Of a stretch of DNA of 64,000 nt, positions 24,556 through 34,256 are shown in pieces. The DNA is from Trebonia sp963774945 (lineage in GTDB: Bacteria; Actinomycetota; Actinomycetes; Streptosporangiales; Streptosporangiaceae), in assembly GCA_963774945.1 (NCBI GenBank), contig CAVZHA010000003.1:186001-250000 (forward strand). The letters are read 5' to 3'. The notes beneath the pieces were generated by a model. The model ran no database searches. It worked only from the letters and a program-made list of their open reading frames with translations, and was not told the origin of the DNA. Position 1 is the first letter of the stretch; every line of letters begins with the position of its first letter. The position numbers were made by a program, and so were the translations under genes.

Positions 24556-27500
24556 GCGGACTGGCCTGAGCGGCTGGGCGTTCGACACCGTCCTCGTCAG
24601 CAACCGGGGCGAGATCGCCCGCCGCGTCATCCGCACGGCACGCCGCCTCGGCCTGCGCACGGTCGCCGTCTACTCCACCGCCGATATCGCCGCGCCGCAC
24701 GTCCGCGAGGCCGACGAGGCAGTGCTGATCGGAAAGTCAAGACCTCAAGATTCTTATCTGAACGGAAGCGGCATTCTCTCCGCCGCCAAGTTCTCCGGCG
24801 CCGGGGCCATCCACCCCGGGTACGGGTTCCTGTCCGAGAACGCCGACTTCGCGCGCCAGGTGGAGGAGGCGGGGCTCGCGTTCGTCGGGCCGACCGCCGC
24901 GCACCTGGAGGCGTTCGGCGCGAAGCACACGGCCCGTGCGCTCGCCCGCGCCGCCGGCGTCCCGATGATGGCCGGCACCGGGCTGCTGGCCTCCGCCGAG
25001 CAGGCCGTGGCCGAGGCCAGCCGGATCGGCTTTCCCGTCATGGTCAAGGCCACCGGCGGCGGGGGCGGCATCGGCCTGCTCGCCTGTCACGACGCGGGCG
25101 AGGTGGCCGACGCGTTCGACCGGGTCCAGCGGCTCGGCCGCTGCCAACTTCGCGGCCGGCGGCGTCTTCCTCGAGCGGCTGGTTCGGCCGGCCAGGCACG
25201 TCGAGGTCCAGGTCTTCGGCGACGGGACCGGGCAGGTCGTGGTGCTCGGCGACCGGGACTGCTCGCTTCAGCGCCGCAACCAGAAGGTCATCGAGGAGGC
25301 CCCGGCCCCCGGGCTGCCGCCGTCGCTGCGCCGCCAGTTGCACGAGGCGGCGCGGGACCTGGCCGCGTCCGTCGCCTACCGCTCGGCCGGGACCGTCGAG
25401 TTCGTGTACGACCCGGCCCGGCAGGAGGCGTCGTTCCTCGAGGTGAACGCGCGGCTGCAGGTGGAGCACCCGGTCACCGAGGAGGTGTACCGGGTCGACC
25501 TGGTCGAGCAGATGCTGCGGCTGGCCGGCCAGGGCGCCGAACGGCGTCGCCGAGTTCATGGCGTCGCGGCACGTGCCGCGCGGCCACGCGGTCGAGGCCC
25601 GCGTCTACGCCGAGGATCCCAACCACGGCGGCCGCCCAAGCCCCGGCCTGGTCACCGCCGTCACCTGGCCGCCGGCAGCGTCGTCGTCGGCAGGCGTGCG
25701 GGTGGACGCCTGGATTGAGGCCGGGCTCGAGGTTTCCCCGAGCTACGACCCGATGCTCGCGAAGGTCATCGCGGTTGGCGGCGACCGCGAGCAGGCCCTG
25801 GACACGCTCGGCGCGGCGCTCGGCGACGCCCGGGTCGACGGCGTCGTCACCAACCTCGGGCTGCTGCGCGCGGCGCTCGCGCTGCCGGACTTCCGGTCCG
25901 CCCTGCACTCGACCTCGACGCTCGACGGGCTCACCGATCCCGAGCCGCGGATCGAGGTGCTCGAGCCGGGCGCGCTGACGACCGTGCAGGACTGGCCCGG
26001 GCGCCTCGGGTACTGGCAGGTCGGCGTGCCGCCGAGCGGCCCGATGGACGAGGTGTCGCTGCGCGAGGCCAACCTCGCCGTCGGCAACCCCGAGGGCGCG
26101 CCCGCGCTGGAGTGCACCGCGACCGGGCCGAGCCTGAAGTTCTCCCACGACACGGTCGTGTGCCTGGGCGGGGCGGTCTCCGCCGCGTCGCTTGACGGCC
26201 CGGCAGCCCGGACCGCCTGCCCGTGCCCTGGTGGGAACCGTTCACCGTGCCGGCCGGGGCGACCCTCTCGATCGGCGCGATCGGCGGGCCCGGGCTGCGC
26301 TGCTACCTGGCCGTGCGCGGCGGCTTCGACGTGCCCTCCTACCTGGGCAGCGCGTCGACGTTCACGCTGGGCAGGTTCGGCGGGCACGGCGGCCGCGCCC
26401 TCGCGGCGGGCGACGTCCTGCGCGCCCGCGAGGTCTCGGCGGGCGCGCGCGTTTCCGTTAAGACACCGCTCGACCGACGCCCCGCGATCGCGAGTGACTG
26501 GGAGATCGGGGTCACCGAGGGACCGCACGCGGCACCGGAGTTCTTCACCAGGGCCGACATCGACGAGCTGTACGCCAGCAGCTACACCGTGCATCACAAC
26601 TCGGCCCGCACCGGCGTCCGGCTCATCGGACCGCGTCCGTCGTGGGCACGCGAGGACGGCGGCGAGGCCGGGCTGCACCCGTCCAACATCCACGATGTCC
26701 CCTACGCGGTCGGCGCGCTCGACTTCACCGGCGACACGCCGATCATCCTCGGCCCGGACGGCCCGAGCCTCGGCGGGTTCGTCTGCCCGGCGGTCATCGC
26801 GAGCGGCGAGCTGTGGAAGATGGGGCAGCTTCGGCCGGGGGACACCGTGCGCTTCGTGCCGGTGCGCGAGGCGGACGCGGCGTCCCTGCGGGACCGGCGC
26901 GCCACGCCGGCGCTGGCGCGCACCGGCGGCGACGGCGACGACGGCATCCTGGCCCGGCGCGACGGCGGACCGGACGCGCCGGCCGTGGTCTACCGCCGCG
27001 ACGGCGACGACAACGTGATCGTCGAGTACGGCGATCCCGTTCTCGACCTGGGCCTGCGGATGCGGGTCCACGCCCTGCAGGAGGCGCTGGCGGCCCAGCG
27101 GCCTGGCCGGGGTCATCGACCTCACGCCGGGCATCCGGTCGCTGCAGATCCACACCGACGCCGCGCGGCTGCCCGCGAGGTCGCTGCTGCCGCTGCTGCA
27201 GCAGGTCGAGGACGCGCTGCCCCCGGCGCACGAGCTGCGGGTGCCGTCGCGCACCGTGCGGCTGCCGCTGTCGTGGGACGACCCGGCGACCCGGCTCGCC
27301 ATCGAGCGATACATGCACGGCGTCCGCTCCGACGCGCCCTGGACGCCGTGGAACATCGAGTTCATCAGGCGGATCAACGGGCTGGCGACGCCCGAGGACG
27401 TGCGGGAGATCGTCTTCGCCGCGCGGTACCTGGTGCTCGGGCTCGGCGACGTGTACCTGGGCGCGCCGGTGGCCACGCCGGTCGACCCGCGGCACCGGCT

Positions 27501-28323
27501 GGTCACGACCAAGTACAACCCGGCGCGGACGTGGACGGCGGAGAACTCCGTCGGCATCGGCGGCGCGTACCTGTGCATCTACGGCATGGAGGGACCCGGC
27601 GGCTACCAGTTCGTCGGGCGGACGACCCAGGTGTGGAACCGGTTCCGCCGCGGCCGGGCTGTTCGCGGAGCAGCCGTGGGCGCTGCGCTTCTTCGACCGG
27701 ATCGAGTGGTACCCGGTCAGCGCCGAGGAACTGCTCGACCTGCGCGCCGAGACCGAGGCCGGGCGGGGGCACGTGGACGTGGCTGACGGCTGGTTCGACT
27801 ACGGCTCGTACACGCGGTTCCTGGCGGCGAACGCGGCGTCCATCACCGCGTTCCGCGCCCGGCAGTCGGCGGCGTTCGCCGCCGAGAAGGGGCGCTGGCG
27901 TGCCAGTGGCGAGTTCGACCGGGCCGAGCGCGACAGGCCGAGCCCGAGCCGGCGCGGGCGAGCGGCGGCCAGGGCGAGGCGGTGCGGGTGCCGGCCGGGG
28001 CGACCGCGGTGACCGCGCCGTTCATCGCGAGCGTCTGGCAGGTCGACGCCCGACCCGGCATGCGGGTAACCGCGGGCGACAAGCTCGCGTCGCTGGAGGC
28101 GATGAAGATGGAGACGATCATCGCCGCGCCCCACGACGGGACCGTGGCGGAGGTCTACACCGCCGTCGGGACCCAGGTCGCGGCGGGCCAGGTGCTGCTG
28201 GCGCTGGTCCCGGACCCGGCTGACGACGGCCCGCCGGCCGGGCTGGACCCGGACCCGGCCCGGCCGCGCCTGAGCCGCCGTCCCGGCGAACGCTGGCGCC
28301 CGGTGAGCGCCGTCGACGGGTAA
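24552..28323 (+). CDS. Biotin-dependent urea (or guanidine) carboxylase, several frame breaks
   Basis: About 1,230 residues when frame breaks near 24566, 25138, 25541, 26205, 27100, 27645 and 27930 are joined. Order: biotin carboxylase (VLVSNRGEIARRV, IHPGYGFLSENADFA, VMVKATGGGGGIGL, FLEVNARLQVEHPVTEEVYR, GHAVEARVYAEDP), KipA-like/AHS2 domain (VLEPGALTTVQDWPGRLGYW), KipI-like/AHS1 domain (WNIEFIRRINGL, VLGLGDVYLGAP) and a C-terminal biotinyl domain with EAMKME. It carboxylates urea to allophanate using ATP and bicarbonate. All domains are present and in order, so I regard the gene as functional with sequence errors. The true stop may lie near 28220. Codons 24735-24790 are unusually AT-rich. 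Confidence 0.85.
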
Positions 28324-30079
28324 CGGCCGCGTACGCCTCCATCGACGCGGCCGGCCGCCCCGAGGTCTGGATCACGCTGCGTCCGGCGGCCGAGGCCCTG
28401 GCCGAAGCCGCCGCGATCGACGCCGCGGTCGCCGCCGGCGAGCAACTGCCGCTGGCCGGCCTGGTGGCCGCGGTCAAGGACAACATCGACGTGGCGGGGC
28501 TGCCCACCACGGCGGGCGCGCCCTCGTACGAGTACCTGCCCGCGCGGGACGCCACCTGCGGTCGCCCGGCTGCGCGCGGCCGGGGCGGTCGTGCTCGGCA
28601 AGACCAACCTCGACCAGTTCGCGACCGGCCTGGTCGGCACCCGCAGCCCGTACGGCGCGGTCCGCAACGCGTGGGATCCGGCGAAGATCTCCGGCGGCTC
28701 CAGTTCCGGGTCGGCGGTCGCGGTCGCGCTCGGCCTGGTCGATTTCGCCCTCGGAACGGACACGGCGGGCTCCGGTCGCGTGCCCGCCGCACTGAACGGC
28801 ATCGTCGGCGTCAAGCCCACGCGAGGCGTCATCCCGTGTACCGGCGTGGTGCCGGCGTGCCGGTCGCTCGACTGCGTGACCGTGTTCGCGCCGTCCTTGC
28901 CGCTGGCCCGCCGGGCGGTCGCGGTGATGGCGGGCCCCGACGGCGTGGACCCGCTGGCGACCCTGCTCGGCAGCCGGCCGCGCGGCGGCTGGCGGCCCCG
29001 CGGCGCCGATGCGGGGGCCGACGCCGGGCCCGTCCGCATCGCCGTCCCGCTGCCAGCCCAGCTCGCCGGGCTGGCCGACGGCTGGGCGGAGGCGTTCCAG
29101 GCGGCCGTCGCGCGACTGCGGGCGGCCGGCGCCGAGGTCGTCCCCGTCGACATCGCGCCCCTGCTGGAGGCCGCGAGCCTGCTGTACGGCGGATCGTTCG
29201 TCGCCGAGCGGTACACGGCGGTCGGCGACCACGTCCGCGAGCACGCCAGCGCTCATCGGCGGCGACCTTGACCCGGTTGTCGCGACGATCATCCTCGACG
29301 CCGCGAAGCACGGCGCTGCCGATTACTTCGCGGACCGGGAGCGGCTCGACCGGCTCGCGGCGCGCGCCGCCGACGCGCTGGACGGCTGCGACGCGCTGCT
29401 GACCCCGACGACCACGCTGCACCCCACGATCGCCGAAGTGCGGGACGACCCGGTCGGCATCAACGCGCGGCTCGGGACCTATACGAACTTCGCGAACCTG
29501 CTCGACCTCGCGGCCCTGGCGGTGCCGGCCGGGACGGTCGCCGGGCTGCCGTTCGGGGTCATGCTGACCGGTCCGGCGGGCAGCGACGCGCGGCTGGCGG
29601 AGCATCGCCGCGCGCTACGACCAGGCCGACGTCGACCTGCTGGTCGTCGGCGCGCACCTGAGCGGGCAGCCGCTGAACCATGAGCTCCTCGCGGCGGGCG
29701 GCACGCTCCTGGGACCGGCTGCCACCGCGCCGGCCTACCGGCTGTACGCCCTGGATACCCAGCCGCCCAAGCCCGGCCTGGTCCGGGTCGAGCCACTGCC
29801 CGCGGCGGACGTAGGGCCATCCGCCGAGGTGCAGGCCGGGACCCAGGCAGGGGGCAGGCCGGGGCGTCGATCACGGGCGAGGTATGGCGGCTGCCCGCGA
29901 CGGGCTTCGCCCGCTTCATGACCGGGCTGGCCGCCCCCATGGCGATCGGCCGGGTCGGCCTGGACGACGGCCGTGACGTGCTCGGATTCCTCTGCGAGCC
30001 GGCGGCGGTGCGGGGAGCCGCCGACATCACGCGCTTCGGCGGCTGGCGCGCGTGGATCGGTCGCCGCGCGGCGGTCTGA
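28303..30079 (+). CDS. atzF: Allophanate hydrolase, several frame breaks
   Basis: About 585 residues when breaks near 28318, 28558, 29252, 29603 and 29860 are joined. The start is taken as GTG 28303; restoring one G at 28318 makes it read into VTAAYASIDAAGRPEVWI. Amidase-signature features: catalytic Lys in AAVKDNIDVAGLPTTAG, the Ser-cisSer segment ISGGSSSGSAVAVALGL, DFALGTDTAGSGRVPA and ALLTPTTTLHPTI. The AtzF-type C-terminal domain ends ITGEVWRLPATGFARFMTG and RFGGWRAWIG. It splits allophanate into ammonia and CO2, completing urea or guanidine breakdown with the carboxylase upstream. No domain is lacking. Confidence 0.85.
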
Positions 30080-30092
30080 GATAATCGCTGGC

Positions 30093-30803
30093 GTGGCGGA
30101 CGCGCGAGGCCCGGCGGCGGGCAAGCTGGCAGGGGCGGCCGAGCACCGGCGGCGCGCGGGCCGCCCCCGGCTGCGGCCGGCCAGCAATGCCGACGTGCCG
30201 CCACGCGAGGAGATACTCGACGCGGCGGCCGGGCTCTTCGTCAGCCAGGGCCTCGCCGCGACGACGACCCGGCAGATCGCCGAGCGCGTCGGCATCCGGC
30301 AGGCGTCGCTGTACTACTACTTCGCGGGCAAGGACGAGATCCTGCTCGAGCTGCTCACCCAGTCGGTGCGGCCCAGCCTGCAGGTCGCCGCGATGCTGGA
30401 GTCCCGCTGCCGCGACGACCCCGCCGCCGGGCTGTACGCGCTCGCCCTCATCGACGTGCGGACCCTGACGCGCGCGCCGCACAACATCGCCACGCTGTAC
30501 CTGGTGCCGGAGGTGCAGGGGGAAGAGTTCGCGTCGTTCCGGGCGGAGCGGTCGCAGTTGCAGGCGGCCTACGGGCGGCTCGGCCGGGCGGCCGCCCCGT
30601 CCGCCGGCCTGGACGAGACCCTCATCGCGACGCTGGTCATGCAGGTCGTCGAGTCGGTCATCCACTTGCGCCGGTCCGGTGACCTGCGGGACTCCCACGC
30701 GCACGACATCGCCGCGTCCTGCCTTCGGCTGATCGGCTTGGGGGCGCCGCAGGTCACCCGCGCCCGCGACGCCGCCGGGAGGCTCCTCGCGGAGGATGAG
30801 TAA
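30093..30803 (+). CDS. TetR-family regulator of the urea carboxylase operon
   Basis: 236 residues from GTG 30093, 13 bases after the allophanate hydrolase stop. The HTH domain covers about residues 32-80: REEILDAAAGLFVSQGLAAT then TTRQIAERVGIRQASLYYYF. The ligand domain follows with LLTQSVRPSLQVAAMLES and NIATLYLVPEVQGEEFASFR. A Pro/Arg-rich extension precedes the HTH. As the last gene of the operon it probably represses the permease promoter through CTGTC-n4-GACAG sites at 21259 and 21313 and is released by a pathway compound. Its TAA lies within the start of repeat R1 copy C. Confidence 0.85.
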   Translation: MADARGPAAGKLAGAAEHRRRAGRPRLRPASNADVPPREEILDAAAGLFVSQGLAATTTRQIAERVGIRQASLYYYFAGKDEILLELLTQSVRPSLQVAAMLESRCRDDPAAGLYALALIDVRTLTRAPHNIATLYLVPEVQGEEFASFRAERSQLQAAYGRLGRAAAPSAGLDETLIATLVMQVVESVIHLRRSGDLRDSHAHDIAASCLRLIGLGAPQVTRARDAAGRLLAEDE

Positions 30804-30895
30804 CCCACGGTCCGTTCGGGATAACGGGGAAGAGCAGCTGACGGATCGGCGCGCTGGCGGGACTGCGGAACCGGCGTGGGACCTCTCGCTTTGAG
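30798..30895 (+). repeat. Interspersed repeat R1, copy C
   Basis: Starts TGAGTAACCCACGGTCCGTT and ends near ACCTCTCGCTTTGAGTC. Shares TGAGTnACCCACGGTCCGTT with copy D; both elements provide or touch the stop codon of the gene before them. The later blocks (GGACTGCGGAACC, ACCTCTCGCT) match copies A and B. Confidence 0.7.
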
Positions 30896-30969
30896 TCACA
30901 GGTCACAGCGGCTCCACCGCAGGTGCCGTCACCGAGACAACCTCGGGGTGGGGCAGGCACGATGGACCC

Positions 30970-31515
30970 ATGACCGTTGACTGGAACCAGGTGCTGCTCG
31001 AGCAGTTCGACTTGGAGTGGAACCTGGCCCACGGCCCCGCGCTGGAAACACTCACCGACGACGAGTACCTCTGGGAGCCCGTTCCCGGCTGCTGGAGCAT
31101 CCGCCCGACGGGACCCGGCGGCCGTGGCGAGTTCGATCAGGCGTGGCCAGATCCAGAGCCCGCGCCGGTGACGACGATCGCATGGCGGCTCTCGCATCTG
31201 GCGGTGGGCGTCTTCGGGCTACGCGCCTCGCATCATTTCGGCGACGGGTCCCTCACTCATGCGAACGCCGAGCGCCCCTTGACGGCCAAGGAGGGCGTCG
31301 CCTACTTCAAGGAGCAGGTCATGCAGTGGCGCTCGCACATCGAGCGGCTGGACGAAGAGCGGTTGGCGTGCACGGTGGGCGAGCCAGAGGCGCACCTGAA
31401 CGCCCCGTGGGCGTCGCTCGTCCTCCATGTCAACCGGGAGGCACTCCACCACCTGGCGGAGGTGTCGCTGCTGCGGGACCTCTACCGGACGACCGGGGGC
31501 GCGCGGCTGGCCTGA
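30970..31515 (+). CDS. DinB-family protein (possible mycothiol-dependent enzyme)
   Basis: 181 residues from ATG 30970. Four-helix DinB fold: VDWNQVLLEQFDLEWNLAHG, then YLWEPVPGCWSIRPTGPGG, TIAWRLSHLAVGVFGLRASH and LHVNREALHHLAEVSLLRDL. His in LSHLA and in EALHHLAE are the usual metal ligands. In actinobacteria such proteins are often mycothiol S-transferases or of unknown role. It follows repeat R1 copy C by about 75 bases. Not part of the urea operon by spacing. Confidence 0.8.
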   Translation: MTVDWNQVLLEQFDLEWNLAHGPALETLTDDEYLWEPVPGCWSIRPTGPGGRGEFDQAWPDPEPAPVTTIAWRLSHLAVGVFGLRASHHFGDGSLTHANAERPLTAKEGVAYFKEQVMQWRSHIERLDEERLACTVGEPEAHLNAPWASLVLHVNREALHHLAEVSLLRDLYRTTGGARLA

Positions 31516-31539
31516 TGCCGCCACGGCAGTGCGGGCGAG

Positions 31540-31764
31540 TCAGAGGATCGCGCCGCGAGGCGCCACCTCGATGGCTGCCACGCCCCGGCCGAACAGGATG
31601 ACGAGCCGGTCGCCGTGGCGGACGCGAAGCAGGCCGGAGTCTTCGGCCAGGGCCGCGATGACGTGCTCGGTGACCTCGTCCGGATCGGACGTGCTGGGAT
31701 CGTCGTACCCGACGTCGAGGTGATCGCCGCCGATGAGCCGGACCCGCAGCACAATTTCAGCCAT
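31540..31764 (-). CDS. Small hypothetical protein
   Basis: 74 residues from ATG 31764; the frame is open upstream but the extra part is basic and lacks family character. MAEIVLRVRLIGGDHLDVGY, DDPSTSDPDEVTEHVIAALA and HGDRLVILFGRGVAAIEV suggest a small beta-alpha-beta protein of a kind seen in many actinobacteria with no known role. There is no membrane segment. It is convergent with the DinB gene. Confidence 0.55.
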   Translation of the reverse strand: MAEIVLRVRLIGGDHLDVGYDDPSTSDPDEVTEHVIAALAEDSGLLRVRHGDRLVILFGRGVAAIEVAPRGAIL

Positions 31765-31925
31765 GGCCACCCATCTTAGCTGTCCAGCTGGCAAAACGAC
31801 GGGGGTCGCGGTCGGCCTTTGTCCATCCGGGAGCAGCCGTTGCCTGGAAGCCGGGTGAGAATTTCCTGACCGCGCGGGCAACCTGATCGCGCGGTCAGTG
31901 TCTCTGCTTCGTGGACAGGATGGAT

Positions 31926-32507
31926 ATGTCGAGCCGACCGCCGCTGACGCCCGGCGGCGGCCCCGTGGGCGGCCCCGTGGGCGGCCCCGTGGGCGAAACC
32001 GACGCTGACTGCGACGCGACGGCCGGCGTGACCGCGCTCTACCAGGCCCACGCGGTGGGGCTGATCCGGCTCGCCATCGTCATGCTGGGCGACCGCGGCG
32101 CCGCCGAGGACGTGGTCCAGGACGCGTTTCTCGGCCTGTACCGGCACTAGGACCGGCTCGACGATCCCGGGAACGCGCTCACCTACGTCCGCTCGGCGGT
32201 GCTCAACCGCTGCCGCAACGCGCTCCGGCAGCGGGGGCAGCGCGAGCGCCATGACCGCCAGGGCCCCGGGCCGATGGCGAGCGAGTCGGCCGAGGCGGCG
32301 GCGCTCATCGGCGAGGAGCACCAGCAGGTGCTGGCCGCCATCCGGGCGCTGCCCGACCGGCAGCGCGAGGCCCTCGTGCTCCGGTTCTACCTCGACCTGT
32401 CCGAGGAAGAAACCGCCCGCGCCATGGGCATCAGCCGGGGCACCGTCAAGTCGGCCACCTCCCGCGCGGTCGCCGCGCTCGGCCGGAAGCTCAAGGAGGC
32501 CTCATGA
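31926..32507 (+). pseudogene. ECF sigma factor interrupted by an in-frame amber codon
   Basis: A single frame runs from ATG 31926 to TGA 32505-32507 but contains TAG at 32148. Before it: ALYQAHAVGLIRLAIVMLGD and AEDVVQDAFLGLYRH (region 2). After it: DRLDDPGNALTYVRSAVLNR, then region 4 LPDRQREALVLRFYLDLSEE and MGISRGTVKSATSRAVAALG. Relatives have Trp or a similar residue at the stop, and TGG to TAG is one base, so this is a nonsense change and not a frame break. The partner gene at 32504 is intact and overlaps the sigma stop (ATGA). The N-terminus contains three exact 12-bp repeats. Confidence 0.75.
31959..31994 (+). repeat. 12-bp tandem repeat, 3 exact copies
   Basis: GGCCCCGTGGGC at 31959, 31971 and 31983. 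It lies in frame within the sigma-factor N-terminus and encodes a Gly-Pro-Val-Gly repeat, so copy number can change without loss of frame. Confidence 0.9.
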
Positions 32508-33901
32508 TCACCACCGAAGGCCGGGCCCGGGCGGCGATGCAGGCCATCGGGGACACTGTGCGCGACGCGCCGCCGCTCGAACTGGCGCCCGGCACCCAGG
32601 ATCTCCCTGGCGCCGCCGATGAGGTTCAGCTCGGTGGTCACGGTCAGCGACGTCTCAGCCTGCGCCGCCCCGGGGGTGCGTCCCGTCCGGGCAGCCGCGG
32701 CCGGGACCGCCGGTGGCGGTCCAAACTCGCCCCGATCGCCGCCGCGGTAGCAGTCGCGGCCGTCGCCATCGCGCTGGTGACAATCAAAGATGTCCCGAAC
32801 GGTCGCGTGGCTTCGCCTTCTCCTTCGACGACTTCGGTCGGCCCGGCCGGCCGGAACGTGAGCATCCCCGGCGTGCCCGAGTACTACGTCGCCTGGATGC
32901 AGGCGGACACGCCGTACCTCGTCGTGGGCGACACCGCCACCGGCAGGCAGGTGGGTGAGGTCGCCGAGCCGCACGGCGTGTACCTGGAGGAGATCTACGG
33001 TGCGGCCGCCGATGACAGGACGTTCATCGCCATGGGCGACCGCCTGGGTGGCCCCGATGGGGGCACCGCTGTGTGGTACCTGCTCCGAGTCGACCCTGGC
33101 GCCAGGACGCCGGCGCGGCTGACCCAGGTGCCGATTCCGGTGCGGCAGAACCCCGCCGGGGTCGCGATCTCCCCCGACGGCACCGAGCTGGCGGTCGCCC
33201 TGGCGGGCAGTCCGGCGACGCTGCGGATCTACTCGATTTCGACCGGAAAGGTGCTTCGCAGCTGGTCGGCGACGGTGCCAGGCCAGCTGGCGGTGGAGTC
33301 GGCGTCGGCGGCAGGCGGATCGTCGCAGTTCACCGCCGCCAGGGTGCTGCGCTGGTCGTCCGACGGGCGGCAGCTCGCCTTCGCCTGGAACTCCACCGCC
33401 ATCCGCGTGCTTGACGCCTCTGTACCCGACGGGAACCTGATCACCAGCAGCAGTCTGCTGGCCGTGATCGGGACGACGCACAGCAAGATTGGCGGCTACA
33501 GCTGCGATGCCTCGCAGGGCTGGCAGCTGATCACGGGCGGGCAGGCGGTCATCTGCGCGGGGAGCGTGCAGCCGAAGCTGCTGCCGACCGGCGTCGACAG
33601 CGGCGGAGCGTGCACGCCCAGCGTGCGGACGGTCATCGGCTTCCTCCAGGAGAGCTCGGCCGACCAAGGCGACGTTGCGGCGAACCTGGCCGACGTCGAG
33701 CCCGAATGCTCGACCGGGTACCCCGATGGTGCGTACCTCGGCTGGGCGAGCGCGAACGGCAGCGTCGTGATCGGGTCGCTGGTGTGGGACGGGCACCTGC
33801 GATTCGGACTATTCCGCGACGGGCGGTTCACCGCGCTCCCGGCCCTGCCGGTCTCGGTGCCTGTACCGGCCGGGGTCCTTATCGGGACCTACAACTGGTG
33901 A
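32504..33901 (+). CDS. Membrane-anchored beta-propeller-like protein (sigma-factor partner)
   Basis: 465 residues from ATG 32504, overlapping the sigma-factor stop by four bases. A cytoplasmic part of about 75 residues precedes one transmembrane segment (LAPIAAAVAVAAVAIALVTI). The extracellular part of about 350 residues has propeller-like strands: YYVAWMQADTPYLVVGDTAT, NPAGVAISPDGTELAVALAG, RIYSISTGKVLRSWS and RWSSDGRQLAFAWNST. The layout fits an anti-sigma-like regulator in which an outside sensor domain controls the sigma factor encoded before it. I see no zinc-binding HxxxCxxC motif. Intact although the sigma gene has an amber codon. Confidence 0.75.
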   Translation: MITTEGRARAAMQAIGDTVRDAPPLELAPGTQDLPGAADEVQLGGHGQRRLSLRRPGGASRPGSRGRDRRWRSKLAPIAAAVAVAAVAIALVTIKDVPNGRVASPSPSTTSVGPAGRNVSIPGVPEYYVAWMQADTPYLVVGDTATGRQVGEVAEPHGVYLEEIYGAAADDRTFIAMGDRLGGPDGGTAVWYLLRVDPGARTPARLTQVPIPVRQNPAGVAISPDGTELAVALAGSPATLRIYSISTGKVLRSWSATVPGQLAVESASAAGGSSQFTAARVLRWSSDGRQLAFAWNSTAIRVLDASVPDGNLITSSSLLAVIGTTHSKIGGYSCDASQGWQLITGGQAVICAGSVQPKLLPTGVDSGGACTPSVRTVIGFLQESSADQGDVAANLADVEPECSTGYPDGAYLGWASANGSVVIGSLVWDGHLRFGLFRDGRFTALPALPVSVPVPAGVLIGTYNW

Positions 33902-33915
33902 CGCGCTCGGCGCGA

Positions 33916-34200
33916 TCAGCTCGGGACAGTCTCACTGCTCTCGCTGATTCGGCGGATGAAAGCCTTGAGCTGAGGAACGACCTCGGGCTCGGAGTCCAGA
34001 GCCCGTTCCAGTTGGTTCACCTCATGCGGCGTCAGCCGCATCAGCCGGTCCTCGGCGAGCACGGCCCTGGCCCGTTCCATCACGGCCCCCAGGACGAATG
34101 ACGTCAGGTCCTGCTGTTGCACGCTGGCAGCCGCCTTGATCGTCTCCAGAGACTCAGGGTTCAACCGCACATTAATGCGAGCAGACTTGGCCTCAGACAT
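33916..34200 (-). CDS. DUF1778 (TacA-like) antitoxin
   Basis: 94 residues from ATG 34200 with GGAGGAGCACG before it; the frame is open to 34260 without a better start. The ribbon-helix-helix head is MSEAKSARINVRLNPESLET, followed by KAAASVQQQDLTSFVLGAVM, the hallmark of DUF1778. The C-terminal half (ALDSEPEVVPQLKAFIRRIS) should bind the acetyltransferase. It follows its toxin gene on the same strand instead of preceding it, and has its own palindrome-containing leader (34234-34254), so it is probably made independently as well. Confidence 0.9.
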   Translation of the reverse strand: MSEAKSARINVRLNPESLETIKAAASVQQQDLTSFVLGAVMERARAVLAEDRLMRLTPHEVNQLERALDSEPEVVPQLKAFIRRISESSETVPS

Positions 34201-34233
34201 GGTCGTGCTCCTCCTCCCAGCCGCTGACTCTAA

Positions 34234-34254
34234 TGTACGTCTCAGGGGCGTACA
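34234..34254. promoter_or_regulatory. Inverted repeat, probable antitoxin operator
   Basis: TGTACG (34234-34239) and CGTACA (34249-34254) separated by nine bases, in the 56-bp gap between the toxin stop and the antitoxin start. The region just before the toxin start contains a related half-site, CAGTACGCAC. Confidence 0.55.
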
Positions 34255-34256
34255 GG

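Noticed and set aside
24552..30079. Programmed ribosomal frameshifting as the cause of the many frame breaks
   Set aside because: There are too many sites, no common slippery sequence or downstream structure, and most involve a plain extra base. Sequence error is simpler.
24552..30079. Carboxylase and allophanate hydrolase as pseudogenes
   Set aside because: Every domain and catalytic motif is present in order, operon spacing is intact, and no nonsense or missense decay is seen besides single-base breaks.
32785..32805. Reverse-strand R1 fragment (TCCCGAACGGTCGCGTGG) in the sigma partner gene
   Set aside because: Only about 11 bases match, within a coding frame that fits the protein; probably chance.
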